A stretch of DNA of 64,000 nucleotides from Methylocystis sp. (GCA_016178015.1 JACOUB010000026.1:62001-126000); one strand, 5' to 3'. Shown: positions 1 through 8,820, counted from the first letter of the stretch. Notes: a model not told the origin generated them from the sequence alone. Program-made: numbers and translations.

Positions 1-91
1 GGGACCCCAACGATCGGCATTCGTCAACGGCCTCCATGAAGCGCCGACTCCGCTCCCTCTCCCGCGCAGCGGGGGAGGGTTGGGGAGGGGG
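1..91. repeat. Dispersed GC-rich palindromic repeat, family 1, copy a
   Basis: The segment matches the right-hand part of a repeat seen again at 12180-12306, 14117-14244, 19898-20000 and, inverted, at 44044-44179. The shared core is a purine/pyrimidine-biased palindrome (CTCCCTCTCCCGC, then GCGGGGGAGGG) followed by GGGGAGGGGG. It lies just downstream of the ntrC stop and could act as a transcript-end structure. It may continue to the left of the window. Confidence 0.8.
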
Positions 92-130
92 CATTCAATT
101 ACGGTCAATTACGAACTCCGAACTCACCCC

Positions 131-1603
131 CTATCTCGACGAGCGCAGCAAGCGGATGTCGAGCTCGTGAAGCTTCTTGCGCAGCGTGTTGCGATTGAGG
201 CCCAACAGTTCGGCGGCCTTGATCTGATTGCCGCGCGTCGCCGCCAGAGCGGCAGAAATCAGCGGTATTTCGATTTCCCTGATGATGCGGTGATAAAGGC
301 CCGCCGGCGGCAACTGTTCGCCGGCGTCGCGGAACAGCTTGGCAAGATGCTGTTCGACCGCGGTCGACAGGGTGATCTCGCCGGCGAAGGGACGCTTGGC
401 GCCGTTCGACGGGCGCAAGCTGTCGCCAGGCGGCGTCTCCCGCAACTCATGCTCAAGCTCCAACTCGACCAGTTGTTCGCCGATCACCTCTTGCGGGTGC
501 AAGGCGGCCAGCCGGCGAACCAGGTTTTCGAGTTCGCGGATATTGCCCGGCCAACGGTAACGCTTCAGGCGGTCGAGCGCCGCCTGCTCGATATATTTCT
601 GCGGCAGCCCCTCCTTGACCGCCACCTTGAAGAAATGATGCGCGAGATCGGGAATGTCCTCGGCGCGCTCGCGCAGCGGCGGCAAGCGCAAGGGCACGAC
701 GTTCAGCCGGAAATACAGGTCTTCGCGAAACAGGCCCTGCTGAATCAGGGTGCGCAGATCCTTGTTGGTGGCGGCGACGATCCGCACATTGGTCTTGATC
801 GGCGTGCGGCCGCCCACGGTCGTGTATTCGCCCTGCTGCAACACGCGCAACAGGCGGGTCTGCGCCTCCATCGGCATGTCGCCGATCTCGTCGAGGAAGA
901 GCGTGCCGCCCTCAGCCTGTTCGAAGCGGCCGACGGAGCGCTGGTTGGCGCCGGTGAACGCCCCCTTCTCGTGGCCGAACAGTTCGCTCTCGATGAGGTC
1001 GCGGGGAATGGCCGCCATGTTGATGGCGACGAACGGTCCCGTCTTGCGCTTGCCGTAATCGTGCAGCGCGCGCGCCACCAATTCCTTGCCGGTGCCAGAT
1101 TCGCCGCTGATCATCACCGTGAGGTCGGTCTGCATCAGCCGCGCCAGCGCGCGGTAGATTTCTTGCATCGCCGGCGAACGCCCGACCAGCGGCATGCCCT
1201 CGATGTCCTCATGGCCGTCCGGTTCGCCGCGGCTGCGCGGCTCCGCCATGGCCCGCCCGACGATGCTGACGAGCTCCTTGAGATCGAACGGCTTGGGCAG
1301 ATAGTCGTAGGCGCCGCGCTCGGAGGCGCGGATCGCGGTCATGAACGTGTTCTGCGCGCTCATGACGATGATCGGCAGATCGGGCCGCAGCTTCTTGATG
1401 CGCGGCAGCAGTTCGAAGGCGTTTTCATCAGGCATGACCACGTCGGTGACCACCAGATCGCCGGCGCCGGACTGCACCCAGCGCCACAGGGTGGCCGCCG
1501 TCCCGGTGGTGCGCACCTCGTAACCGGCGCGCGAGAGCGCTTGCGCCACGACGGTGCGGATCGCGGCGTCGTCGTCGGCGACCAGTATTTCGCCATGACT
1601 CAT
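131..1603 (-). CDS. ntrC: Nitrogen regulation response regulator NtrC
   Basis: A 490-aa sigma-54-dependent activator with the full NtrC order. The N-terminal receiver domain (about 1-120) has the acidic pocket VADDDAA and the phospho-acceptor Asp in [11 protein letters not shown]. The central AAA+ domain has Walker A GESGTGKE and the sigma-54 loop GAFTGA. The C-terminal Fis-type helix-turn-helix is [20 protein letters not shown]. When phosphorylated by NtrB it activates nitrogen-assimilation promoters. It is last in the minus-strand series dusB-ntrB-ntrC, 123 bp after ntrB. Its start lies in the last copy of a 14-bp triplicated sequence, so translation may be coupled to two mini-ORFs. Family assignment is secure. 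Confidence 0.96.
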   Translation of the reverse strand: MSHGEILVADDDAAIRTVVAQALSRAGYEVRTTGTAATLWRWVQSGAGDLVVTDVVMPDENAFELLPRIKKLRPDLPIIVMSAQNTFMTAIRASERGAYDYLPKPFDLKELVSIVGRAMAEPRSRGEPDGHEDIEGMPLVGRSPAMQEIYRALARLMQTDLTVMISGESGTGKELVARALHDYGKRKTGPFVAINMAAIPRDLIESELFGHEKGAFTGANQRSVGRFEQAEGGTLFLDEIGDMPMEAQTRLLRVLQQGEYTTVGGRTPIKTNVRIVAATNKDLRTLIQQGLFREDLYFRLNVVPLRLPPLRERAEDIPDLAHHFFKVAVKEGLPQKYIEQAALDRLKRYRWPGNIRELENLVRRLAALHPQEVIGEQLVELELEHELRETPPGDSLRPSNGAKRPFAGEITLSTAVEQHLAKLFRDAGEQLPPAGLYHRIIREIEIPLISAALAATRGNQIKAAELLGLNRNTLRKKLHELDIRLLRSSR

Positions 1604-1638
1604 CGGCGTTGACTCATCGGCATTGACTCATCGGCCTT
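1597..1638 (-). promoter_or_regulatory. Three 14-bp tandem repeats forming overlapping mini-ORFs at the ntrC start
   Basis: Three tandem copies occur on the plus strand: GACTCATCGGCGTT, GACTCATCGGCATT and GACTCATCGGCCTT. Read on the minus strand, each copy carries ATGAGTCA. The two upstream copies give five-codon ORFs (ATG at 1631 and at 1617). Each ends in a TGA that overlaps the next ATG as ATGA, and the second stop (1602-1600) overlaps the ntrC ATG at 1603. The best Shine-Dalgarno-like GGAG (1644-1641) is spaced for the first mini-ORF rather than for ntrC. Re-initiation from mini-ORF to mini-ORF to ntrC is an inference. Confidence 0.7.
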
Positions 1639-1726
1639 GTCTCCAACAGATTTTGGCCGTCATGAGCAGCGCTCTCGCGTCTGGCGCTCGCTCACGGCCG
1701 CATGCTCCTTCTCGCCTCCGCCTCCT

Positions 1727-2905
1727 TTATGCGTGTGTCCCCCTCTTTGTTTCGGCATCTTTGTTTCGGTACATGGGCATGAGAATACGGAAAGTCGTTC
1801 GTCGCGGGTGCGATTCGCATTCGACGACGCCGCCGTGGTCGTTGACGATCTTGGCCACCAGTGCAAGTCCGAGGCCAGTTCCAGCCGACTTGGTGGTGAC
1901 GAACGGGTCGAACAGATGCGCCATGATGTCCTCCGGCACGCCCTTGCCATTGTCGCGCACGCAAAATTCGAGCGGCAGGCCCACCGGGCTCTTCTCGCCC
2001 AGGGCGCGCAAGCTCACGCCGGGGCGGAACGCCGTGGAGAATTCGATGGCGCCGTCGGCGGCGTCGCCGATGGCTTCCGCGGCGTTCTTCACCAGATTAA
2101 GGAACACCTGCACCAGCTGATCGCGATTGGCGCTGACCGGCGGCAGCGAAGGATCGTAATTCTCGGTAAACCGCACGTGACGGGCGAAACCGCTGAGCGC
2201 GACCCGTTTCACATGATCGAGAACCGCGTGGATATTCACTTTCTCGCGTTCGAAGGCGCCCGCATCGGAGAACGCCTCCATGCGGTCCACCAGCCGCACG
2301 ATGCGATCCGTTTCCTCGCAAATGAGCCGCGTCAGGGCGCGATCGGCGTCGCCGACCGAACTCTCCAGCAATTGCGCGGCGCCGCGGATGCCCGAAAGCG
2401 GGTTCTTGATTTCGTGAGCCAGCACGGAGGCGAGCCCCGAAACGGAGCGAGCTGCGCCGCGATAGGTCAGCTGCCTGTCTATTTTTTCGGCAATTGTGCG
2501 TTCTTGCAGCACAACCAGCACGTCGCCGTGGCCTTGCGGCAAAGGCGCACAATGGATATCGACCCGCCGGTCGCTGTCCATGCCCGGCCGGCCGACGTCG
2601 GTGCGATATTCGTTGATCGCCGCCCCGCGTTCGCGCACCTGATCGACGAGGGTGAGCAGTGGCGAGCCAAACGGCACAAACTTGCTCAACTGCTGACCGA
2701 GCAGGAATGGCTTGCCGATTTCGAAGAACGCCTCGGCGGCGGCGTTGGCGTCGGCAATCGTTCCGTCGCCTCCGATCGCCAGAATGACGCTGGGCAAGGC
2801 TTCGAGGAGAGACGAGCGGCTTGCGTCGGTTACCACGCGCAGCCGCGGCCCTGCTGGCGCCGGCGCAGCGGTTTGCGAGGAGCCGTCGCGGGACGGGGCG
2901 CTCAT
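1727..2905 (-). CDS. ntrB: Nitrogen regulation sensor histidine kinase NtrB
   Basis: A 392-aa cytosolic PAS-histidine kinase. The PAS-like region is in the first 130 residues, the DHp helix has the phospho-acceptor His in [15 protein letters not shown], and the ATP-binding domain has DNGKGVP and [13 protein letters not shown]. In the NtrB/NtrC system it phosphorylates or dephosphorylates NtrC according to PII status. The chosen start (MSAPSRDG) makes an ATGA overlap with the dusB stop at 2902-2905, a typical coupled arrangement. An upstream in-frame Met exists but would lie deep inside dusB. No transmembrane segment is seen, as expected for NtrB. Confidence 0.95.
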   Translation of the reverse strand: MSAPSRDGSSQTAAPAPAGPRLRVVTDASRSSLLEALPSVILAIGGDGTIADANAAAEAFFEIGKPFLLGQQLSKFVPFGSPLLTLVDQVRERGAAINEYRTDVGRPGMDSDRRVDIHCAPLPQGHGDVLVVLQERTIAEKIDRQLTYRGAARSVSGLASVLAHEIKNPLSGIRGAAQLLESSVGDADRALTRLICEETDRIVRLVDRMEAFSDAGAFEREKVNIHAVLDHVKRVALSGFARHVRFTENYDPSLPPVSANRDQLVQVFLNLVKNAAEAIGDAADGAIEFSTAFRPGVSLRALGEKSPVGLPLEFCVRDNGKGVPEDIMAHLFDPFVTTKSAGTGLGLALVAKIVNDHGGVVECESHPRRTTFRILMPMYRNKDAETKRGTHA

Positions 2906-3963
2906 GCGGCCTCCAGGGCGAAACTTGGCGAAAACAGCCGCTCGATCGCTCGCCGCACGTCGTCCGGCGAGACGGCGGTCACCAGCGTGCGGCGCAATTT
3001 GGCGCGCGCCGCGCCGATCTCGCCAACGGCCCCGCTTGGCCCGCTGCATCCGGCGTGGTCGGCATAGGCGGCAAGGTGTTTGCGGGCGCAGCGCAATCCC
3101 GCCTTCGCGCCCATCATCGTCAGCAACGCCTCGAAATGTTCGAGCGCGATCTCGCGCCGCACGGCGAGATCAGGCGCTGGTCGCTTGCCGCCGGTCGCCA
3201 GAAAATGGGCGATGTCGCCGACCAGCCAGGGCCGCCCCAGCGCCGCCCGCCCGACCATGACGGCGTCGGCGCCGGAGAGGCGCAGCATTTCGCTGGCGTC
3301 CTCTGAGCTCGCGCAATCGCCGTTGGCGACGACAGGGATTCGCACCGCGCGTTTGACGGGCGCGATCGCCCGCCAATCCGCCTTGCCCTGATAGAATTGC
3401 GCGCGCGTGCGCCCATGCACGGTCAACATGGACGCGCCCGCGTCCTCGGCGCGGCGCGCCAATGCGGCGGCGTTGCGGGACTTTTCGTCCCAGCCGAGCC
3501 GCATTTTGACGCTCACCGGAATTCTTACCGCGGCGACCGCGGCGCCCACCACGGCGCCGGCGAGATCGAGATCGCGCATCAAGGCGGCGCCGGCCAAGCC
3601 GCCGGTCACGCGTTTGCAGGGGCATCCCATGTTGATGTCGATCATTTGCGCGCCCGCCGCTTCGGCAAGACGCGCGGCTTGCGCGATCCCCTGCGCGTCG
3701 CGCGCGGCGATTTGGACGATGCGGGGGCCGCCGTCGGCGCCCTCGAGGCGCAGACGGGCTTCCGGGTCGCCGCGCGCCAGCGCGTTCGCCGCGACCACTT
3801 CGCTGATCGTCGCCGCAGCTCCGAACCGCAAGGCGATCCGCCGCATGGCGGCGTCGCTCACGCCAGCCATCGGCGCGAGCAAGGCGCGGCCGTCCAGATG
3901 CAGCGCCCCGATGCGCATCGGCGCCGCCCCTCGGTATTTGCCTATTTTTTCATCATCTCGCAT
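2902..3963 (-). CDS. dusB: tRNA-dihydrouridine synthase DusB
   Basis: A flavin-dependent TIM-barrel enzyme that reduces a uridine in the tRNA D-loop. Visible motifs are the N-terminal [14 protein letters not shown], the catalytic-cysteine region [12 protein letters not shown] and the FMN/RNA-binding [16 protein letters not shown]. At 353 aa it is full length. A second possible start is the Met at residue 16 (3918), just before [10 protein letters not shown], so the first 15 residues are uncertain. dusB directly precedes ntrB with overlapping stop and start. This linkage is conserved in alphaproteobacteria, where the gene was formerly called nifR3. Confidence 0.93.
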   Translation of the reverse strand: MRDDEKIGKYRGAAPMRIGALHLDGRALLAPMAGVSDAAMRRIALRFGAAATISEVVAANALARGDPEARLRLEGADGGPRIVQIAARDAQGIAQAARLAEAAGAQMIDINMGCPCKRVTGGLAGAALMRDLDLAGAVVGAAVAAVRIPVSVKMRLGWDEKSRNAAALARRAEDAGASMLTVHGRTRAQFYQGKADWRAIAPVKRAVRIPVVANGDCASSEDASEMLRLSGADAVMVGRAALGRPWLVGDIAHFLATGGKRPAPDLAVRREIALEHFEALLTMMGAKAGLRCARKHLAAYADHAGCSGPSGAVGEIGAARAKLRRTLVTAVSPDDVRRAIERLFSPSFALEAA

Positions 3964-4070
3964 CTTGCCTACAGTATAAGCAATACGCGGATGCTCCGCA
4001 ACCGGTCAAAGTCTGACCTTGGCTTGCGCGCCCGTTTCGTCCGGATGATGTTTCTGCGTCCTCAGGCTCT

Positions 4071-4826
4071 TTATCGCCGCGTACGGCAAGGCGAACCTGA
4101 ACGCTCGCGGCGCAAATCGGGCAGTTCCGCCAGACAGCGCAGCAGATGCTCGTCGTCCGGCCGCGCGGCGACCATGACGCGCGCGCCGCCGGCTGACCTT
4201 AGAGGCGTCGCGACATCCTCCGACAAAGCGAGATGGGGAACGGCGCGAAGCTTTTCCGCAAGGCCCTGCGCGGCGGCGAGTTTGAGGAAGATATCGGCGC
4301 TGCGCCGGGAATAATGCAGGATCGCGCCGATCTCCCCATTTTTCAACGCGGCGACTGCTTCGTGGGATAATCCCGGCGCCGCGCGCGCGGCGTAGACTTC
4401 GGCGATCGTCACGGCGTGGCCGTCTTTTGCTAAGGCGCGTTCGAGCTCGTGCTTGCGATCGCCTCCCGCCAGGTAAAGGAAGCGCGTCGGCATCGAGAAG
4501 CGTGCGCTTAACGCCGGCAAGAGGGACTGCGCATCTGGCGCGACCAGAGTCGCACGTAATCCATGCTTCGCGGCCGCTTGCGCGGTGCGCGCGCCGACAA
4601 CGTAAAGCGGCAAGCGAGAGAGCGCTGCGAGGTCAGCGCCAGCCGTGTGTTCGAAGGCTTTGGCGCTGGTCGCCACAACGGCGTCGAAAGGCCCGCATGG
4701 AATTGCGGCGCCGGCGGCCTCGATGTCGATGACCGGCGACAGCAGCGGCGCATATCCCAATTCGCGCAGCCGTGCGGCCGTGCATTCGGCGTCGGCGCGG
4801 GCGCGGGTGACGAGAACGAAGGTCAC
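4071..4826 (-). CDS. hemD: Uroporphyrinogen-III synthase
   Basis: A 251-aa protein of the HemD fold (two alpha/beta lobes, low sequence conservation). It begins VTFVLVTRARADAECTAARL, and the central YVVGARTAQAA and C-terminal LALSEDVATPL stretches fit the family. It cyclises hydroxymethylbilane, the product of HemC, to uroporphyrinogen III for haem, sirohaem and cobalamin. The GTG start at 4826 overlaps the hemC stop as GTGA, so the two are co-translated, and this context is the strongest support. The last residues (RRERSGSPCRTRR) are basic and look family-atypical. Confidence 0.88.
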   Translation of the reverse strand: MTFVLVTRARADAECTAARLRELGYAPLLSPVIDIEAAGAAIPCGPFDAVVATSAKAFEHTAGADLAALSRLPLYVVGARTAQAAAKHGLRATLVAPDAQSLLPALSARFSMPTRFLYLAGGDRKHELERALAKDGHAVTIAEVYAARAAPGLSHEAVAALKNGEIGAILHYSRRSADIFLKLAAAQGLAEKLRAVPHLALSEDVATPLRSAGGARVMVAARPDDEHLLRCLAELPDLRRERSGSPCRTRR

Positions 4827-5755
4827 GTCAGACCTGCGACGCCGCGCGGCAGGCGCGCCAGGATGTCGTTTGCCGCGTCTTCGCCGAGTTTTGCCGCGTC
4901 GCTAAGGGGACCGCGCCGCCGCGCCGCGAAAACTTCGCTGCCGTCGGGGCGCAAGACTTCGCCGCGAAAGACCAGCTCTTCCCCTTCCAGGCGCGCATGA
5001 GCGGCGATGGGCGTGCGGCACGAGCCGTCGAGCACGGCCAGAAAAGCGCGCTCGGCGTCGAGCGCGACGCCCGTGGCGGCGTCGAAAATGGGCGCGAGCA
5101 TCGCTTGCGTTCGCGCATCGTCCGCGCGGCAGGTGACGGCGATCGCGCCCTGGCCGGCGGCCGGCAGGAAATCCTCGAGCGCGAGAATGGCGCTGGCGCG
5201 ATCCGCGAGGCCAAGCCGCTTCAAGCCGGCCAGCGCCAGCACGGCGCCGTCCACTTCGCCGCTCTCCGCCTTGCGCAGCCGCGTTTCGACATTGCCGCGC
5301 AAGGGCGCGACCGCAATATCGGGGCGCAGGCGCTTTGCTTGCGCGGCGCGGCGCAGCGAGGCCGTGCCGACGACGGCGCCGCGGGGCAGGGTTGCGAGGG
5401 TGCGCCCCTTATGGCCGATAAAGGCGTCGCGCACGTCCTCGCGCGGCAAATAGCCGGCGATGACGACTTCGCTTGGCAGGCGCGTCGGCAGGTCCTTCGA
5501 GGAATGCACGGCAAGATCGATCGCGCCTTCGATCAGCGCGGCGTCCAGCTCCTTGGTGAACAGGCCCTTGCCGCCGGCGTCGGCGAGCGGGCGATCCTGG
5601 ATCGTATCGCCCGTGGTGCGGATGACGCGAATCGCGAAGTCATCCTCAGCAACGCCATGCGCCTCGGCCAGCAGGGCGCGCGCCTGCCTGGTCTGCGTTA
5701 AAGCGAGCGGGCTGCCGCGCGTGCCGATGCGTAGGGGAGGGATGGTCATGAGCAT
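4823..5755 (-). CDS. hemC: Hydroxymethylbilane synthase (porphobilinogen deaminase)
   Basis: A 310-aa enzyme that polymerises four porphobilinogens to hydroxymethylbilane. It has the N-terminal RIGTRGSPLALTQT, the central HSSKDLPTRLP, the substrate-binding GTASLRRAAQ and the dipyrromethane-attachment Cys in LDGSCRTPIAAHA. Start 5755 (MLM) or the Met two codons later (5749) are both possible, and the latter gives the usual MTIPPLRIG. It is first in a hemC-hemD pair. The gene is normally divergent from tsaD; here an accessory segment of about 1.8 kb lies between them. Confidence 0.96.
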   Translation of the reverse strand: MLMTIPPLRIGTRGSPLALTQTRQARALLAEAHGVAEDDFAIRVIRTTGDTIQDRPLADAGGKGLFTKELDAALIEGAIDLAVHSSKDLPTRLPSEVVIAGYLPREDVRDAFIGHKGRTLATLPRGAVVGTASLRRAAQAKRLRPDIAVAPLRGNVETRLRKAESGEVDGAVLALAGLKRLGLADRASAILALEDFLPAAGQGAIAVTCRADDARTQAMLAPIFDAATGVALDAERAFLAVLDGSCRTPIAAHARLEGEELVFRGEVLRPDGSEVFAARRRGPLSDAAKLGEDAANDILARLPRGVAGLT

Positions 5756-5773
5756 TCTATTTTGCGCACTCGC

Positions 5774-5811
5774 GGCCCGCGACTATAGGGTGGAGCGCGT
5801 GGGCGACAAAG
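5774..5811. repeat. 38-bp direct repeat, copy A (hemC side)
   Basis: This 38-bp segment, centred on GACTATAGGG, matches 7545-7582 at 33 of 38 positions in the same orientation. One copy lies just upstream of hemC and the other just upstream of tsaD. The pair brackets the accessory genes between these two normally divergent genes. It may be a duplicated piece of the ancestral intergenic region, or a promoter motif shared by both genes. Confidence 0.65.
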
Positions 5812-5823
5812 CGGGCGGTCGCC

Positions 5824-5845
5824 GTGGCTTATCCCGTTAACTCAG
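5824..5845. repeat. Left arm of a 22-bp inverted repeat around the oxidase gene
   Basis: The arm starts GTGGCTTATCCCGTT, then two differing bases, then CTCAG. Its reverse complement recurs at 6572-6593 with 20 of 22 positions matching, including a perfect 15-bp block. The hexamer GTCGCC lies immediately outside the left arm (5818-5823) and again 2 bp outside the right arm (6596-6601), resembling a target duplication. The arms enclose one flavin-oxidase-like gene and no transposase. Confidence 0.6.
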
Positions 5846-5981
5846 ATAGCCCTAAATATAGGATGTCGAGTTGTTGAACACTTTGAGGTGGCCAAGACGG
5901 ACATCCGATGACCACGGGCGCGCTCGCTTTCTGGATTCCAGAAGGCTTTTGCTGACGAAGCGAGCTGCCGTTGCTGGGACC

Positions 5982-6533
5982 TCAGAGGTTTTTTGCCAGA
6001 ATATTCGTCGGGACGCCATCGATGCTGGTCTGGTTTTTTGCCCCCCAGTATTTCTTTAGGCCGTCGTCGCCCTGCTTCCTTGCCCAATCCGAAAGCTGCT
6101 CCCGTTCGCCCGTATAGGCGTAATAGGGCACGGCCATCCCACATGATGTCTGCACCAGATCGATGGAAAGATCGAAAATCTGGCGGGCGCCGGGCAATGG
6201 ACCGAAGTGGGCGAGAAGTTGTGCCCAATCTTCATCATTCCGATGAACCACCCGCGCGGTTCCGTATAGGCGGAGAGTAAGGGGCGCCCCGTCGAACGCG
6301 CAAAACATGATCGTCATGCGTGGGTTCTGTTGAACGTGCGCCGAGGTTTCATTCCCGCTGCCGGTCACGTTGAGCCAGACGGCCCGGTTCGTATTCAGGA
6401 TCCGAAAGGAGTCCATTCCCTTCGGCGAAACATTGACCCGGCTGTCCGCAGTCGCTGTCCCGACGAAATATATCTTCTGGTCGGCGATGAACTCGATCAG
6501 CCGCTCGGTGAGGGCTTCATGCTGATGGGCCAT
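5982..6533 (-). CDS. Pyridoxamine 5'-phosphate oxidase family protein
   Basis: A 183-aa protein of the split-barrel flavin-binding superfamily. FVGTATADSRVNVSPKGMD near residue 23 and VWLNVTGSGNETSAHVQQNP are typical of the PNPOx-like branch that binds FMN or F420. The substrate cannot be deduced. The start at 6533 is chosen because AAGGAG lies just upstream and the protein begins MAHQHEALTERL; the frame stays open further upstream but without family-like sequence. The gene lies alone between two arms of a 22-bp inverted repeat and downstream of a toxin-antitoxin pair, so it is probably accessory. Confidence 0.82.
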   Translation of the reverse strand: MAHQHEALTERLIEFIADQKIYFVGTATADSRVNVSPKGMDSFRILNTNRAVWLNVTGSGNETSAHVQQNPRMTIMFCAFDGAPLTLRLYGTARVVHRNDEDWAQLLAHFGPLPGARQIFDLSIDLVQTSCGMAVPYYAYTGEREQLSDWARKQGDDGLKKYWGAKNQTSIDGVPTNILAKNL

Positions 6534-6571
6534 GGCGCTCCTTAATATGTCGCTAGCACATATAGACGACC

Positions 6572-6593
6572 CTGAGACAACGGGATAAGCCAC
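6572..6593. repeat. Right arm of the 22-bp inverted repeat
   Basis: This is the reverse complement of 5824-5845 with two mismatches. It lies between the oxidase start and the toxin gene stop. Together the arms define a unit of about 770 bp. Confidence 0.6.
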
Positions 6594-6606
6594 CAGTCGC
6601 CAGCCT

Positions 6607-7044
6607 TTATTCGCTGCGCCCCACAAGCGTGGCGCGTCGGGTCCGCGCATGCTCGAGGAAGCGATCACGAACAATGCGGAACAACCTCGGCGGCATCATG
6701 CCATATGCCGCGCTTGCCGGTCCTTGCCCCGGCAAGAAGCGCAGATCGGGACCGGGCCATGTGAAGACATTCGCTTCGCTCACCATGATCCATGAACGTT
6801 CGCTGTCGAGGCCCAGGCGGCCTTTTGTCGGCTGCGGCAGTTCGATTCCGTCCTCGGACATCGACGGTTGCGCATGGGTGATCGGGAGCGCGTAGACGCG
6901 CACTTCGTCCGCCATGTTGCGAACCGCCACGACGATCGCGCACGGTCGGTCTTTCGCGCCTTCCTCGAGGCCGGCTTCGGCTTCGGCCCGCCACAGATAC
7001 GAATAGCGAATGACAAGGCCAGCGCGCGGCGCCGGCCAGTTCAC
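6607..7044 (-). CDS. PemK/MazF-like toxin of a type II toxin-antitoxin pair
   Basis: A 145-aa protein. Its N-terminal half resembles the PemK/MazF barrel, with PRAGLVIRYSYLW followed by KDRPCAIVVAV, which recalls the RP-containing strand of MazF. Members are usually ribosome-independent mRNA endoribonucleases. The C-terminal half (GMMPPRLFRIVRDRFLEHAR) fits the last helix. The GTG start at 7044 overlaps the antitoxin stop as GTGA, so the pair is translationally coupled with the antitoxin first. Assignment rests on weak N-terminal similarity plus the context. Confidence 0.7.
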   Translation of the reverse strand: MNWPAPRAGLVIRYSYLWRAEAEAGLEEGAKDRPCAIVVAVRNMADEVRVYALPITHAQPSMSEDGIELPQPTKGRLGLDSERSWIMVSEANVFTWPGPDLRFLPGQGPASAAYGMMPPRLFRIVRDRFLEHARTRRATLVGRSE

Positions 7045-7304
7045 GGCTTCCAGTCTTTAAGCTCGGCGTCGAGGCGTCCGTATTCGGCGGGAACCTCGGC
7101 CTTGGCGATCAACTCGATTTCCTGGTCGGTCAAATCCTCGCTTCTGACCACACGCCGGTCGCGGCGCTTGAGGCGGTTGTACTCGTCGGCCGACATCACC
7201 ACCAGCCGGTCCCGTCCGTTTTTCGTGATGGTGACCGGCTCGGCCAGCGCCCGATCGGCAAGAGCGCCATAGTTCTTGATGAATTCGGCGGTCGTGACGC
7301 GCAT
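7041..7304 (-). CDS. Phd/YefM-family antitoxin
   Basis: An 87-aa protein. Its N-terminal domain is the Phd/YefM DNA-binding fold: MRVTTAEFIKNYGALADRAL, then PVTITKNGRDRLVVMSADEY. The C-terminal tail (EDLTDQEIELIAKAEVP and beyond) is acidic and likely disordered until it wraps the toxin. Start 7304 is preceded by AGGAGG, and an upstream in-frame Met lacks this support. Such antitoxins usually repress their own promoter, here expected in 7305-7390. It is coupled to the downstream PemK/MazF-like gene. Confidence 0.88.
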   Translation of the reverse strand: MRVTTAEFIKNYGALADRALAEPVTITKNGRDRLVVMSADEYNRLKRRDRRVVRSEDLTDQEIELIAKAEVPAEYGRLDAELKDWKP

Positions 7305-7387
7305 GGCTCGCCTCCTATTGATATGGATTATTCGAATAATATGAATTCCATTTCGCGCCGGCAAGCCCTTTCTTCGACAGCCGCTTT

Positions 7388-7494
7388 CTAGAGTCTTTCC
7401 GTGTTTCGTTGAAACACGGAAAAGACTCTATGTTCTTGTTTTGACGCGTTTCCTACGCCGAACCGGCATCCACTTCGGCGGGAAACGCTTTAGG
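7388..7494. repeat. Two-hairpin dispersed repeat, copy 1
   Basis: About 107 bp, repeated at 52433-52538. Hairpin one pairs AGAGTCTTTCCGTGTTTC with its complement across a GTT loop. Hairpin two pairs GCGTTTCC and GCCGAA with TTCGGC and GGAAACGC. Stems are kept in both copies while the unpaired parts vary a little. It lies upstream of the antitoxin gene and could include its transcription signals. Confidence 0.85.
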
Positions 7495-7544
7495 CAACGT
7501 CCTCAGTTCTTCGATTTAAGTCACGATCCGATTTGCTTCGTGAA

Positions 7545-7582
7545 GGCGCGCGATTATAGGGTTCAGCGCGCGGGCGACAAAG
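7545..7582. repeat. 38-bp direct repeat, copy B (tsaD side)
   Basis: The partner of 5774-5811 with 33 of 38 matches, 45 bp upstream of the tsaD start. The best-conserved parts are TATAGGGT and GGGCGACAAAG. Confidence 0.65.
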
Positions 7583-7627
7583 GGAAACTCGAGTCGAATC
7601 GCGGCTTTTGCGCGAAAGGGGCCTCTC

Positions 7628-8686
7628 ATGCGCGTTCTGGGGATCGAAACCACCTGCGACGAGACGGCGGTCGCCGTCGTCGGCTCGCGCGTGCGCGATG
7701 GCGGCGACATCCTCGCCAATGAGGTCATGAGCCAGATCGCGCGGCATGCGGCGTTTGGCGGCGTCGTTCCTGAAATCGCCGCGCGCGCTCATCTCGATGT
7801 GCTCGATCGCTTGATTCGCCGCGCCTTGGAGAACGCGCGGATCGGACTCGCCGGCGTCGACGCCATCGCCGCTTCGGCCGGCCCCGGCCTCATCGGCGGC
7901 ATATTGGTGGGGCTCACGGCAGGCAAGGCGCTGGCGCTCGCCGCGCGAAAGCCCTTCGTCGCCGTCAATCATTTGGAGGCGCATGCGCTCGCCGCGCGCC
8001 TTGCCGATCATCTTGATTTTCCCTATCTCGCCCTCGTGGTTTCGGGCGGGCATACGCAACTGGTCGCGGTGAAGGACGTCGGCGAATACCGGCGGCTCGG
8101 CTCGACCGTCGACGACGCGGCGGGCGAAGCTTTCGACAAAGTGGCCAAGATGCTGGGGCTGCCTTATCCTGGCGGGCCGGAAGTCGAGCGTCTGGCCAGC
8201 GAGGGCGACGCGCAGCGTTTCGACTTTCCGCGCCCAATGCTCGGGCGCAGCAGCGCCGACTTCTCATTTTCGGGCCTCAAAACTGCCGTTCGCTTGGAGA
8301 CGCTCCGCCTCGGCGCGCTGTCAGCGACCGATGTCGCGGACCTTGCCGCTTCCTTCCAGGCCGCGGTGGTCGACGTCATCGTCGATCGGGTGCGCGTCGG
8401 CTTGCGTCTCTTCACGCAGGATGCGGGGCGCCCCAGCGGGCTGGTCATCGGCGGCGGCGTCGGCGCCAATGGCGCCATCAGGCGCGCGCTGACGCGGCTG
8501 TGCGCCGAAGCCGGCCTGCGCTTCGTCAGTCCGCCGCCGGAACTGTGCTGCGACAATGGCGCCATCGTCGCCTGGGCGGGGTTGGAGCGTTACGCGCTCG
8601 GGCTTGTCGACGACCTCGCCTTCGCGCCGCGGCCGCGCTGGCCGCTCGACGCCAACGCCGACGCCGGGCGCCACGGCAGGGCGTGA
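7628..8686 (+). CDS. tsaD: tRNA threonylcarbamoyladenosine biosynthesis protein TsaD
   Basis: A 352-aa ASKHA-fold enzyme of the Kae1/TsaD family. With TsaB and TsaE it transfers the threonylcarbamoyl group to A37 of ANN-decoding tRNAs. Visible features are the N-terminal [15 protein letters not shown], the metal-binding [12 protein letters not shown] (HxEAH), the nucleotide-binding [12 protein letters not shown] and the C-terminal [12 protein letters not shown]. Length is typical. The next gene is often gpsA, but here a restriction-modification pair is interposed. Confidence 0.97.
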   Translation: MRVLGIETTCDETAVAVVGSRVRDGGDILANEVMSQIARHAAFGGVVPEIAARAHLDVLDRLIRRALENARIGLAGVDAIAASAGPGLIGGILVGLTAGKALALAARKPFVAVNHLEAHALAARLADHLDFPYLALVVSGGHTQLVAVKDVGEYRRLGSTVDDAAGEAFDKVAKMLGLPYPGGPEVERLASEGDAQRFDFPRPMLGRSSADFSFSGLKTAVRLETLRLGALSATDVADLAASFQAAVVDVIVDRVRVGLRLFTQDAGRPSGLVIGGGVGANGAIRRALTRLCAEAGLRFVSPPPELCCDNGAIVAWAGLERYALGLVDDLAFAPRPRWPLDANADAGRHGRA

Positions 8687-8820
8687 GGTTACGGCGAGGC
8701 GCGGCTCTTCGGAACTCGATCACATCCGAAGGTCCGGTGTTGACAACTGAGCCATACGTCCGATGACGGGTTACTGTTTTCCCGCCTCCAGCGCGGGCCA
8801 GGCCGCTTAAATTTCCCCGA

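Noticed and set aside
80-1612. Long plus-strand open frame of 510 codons opposite ntrC
   Set aside because: It is antisense to a perfect NtrC match, is Arg/Gln/Ala-rich without domain features, and is typical of high-GC shadow frames.
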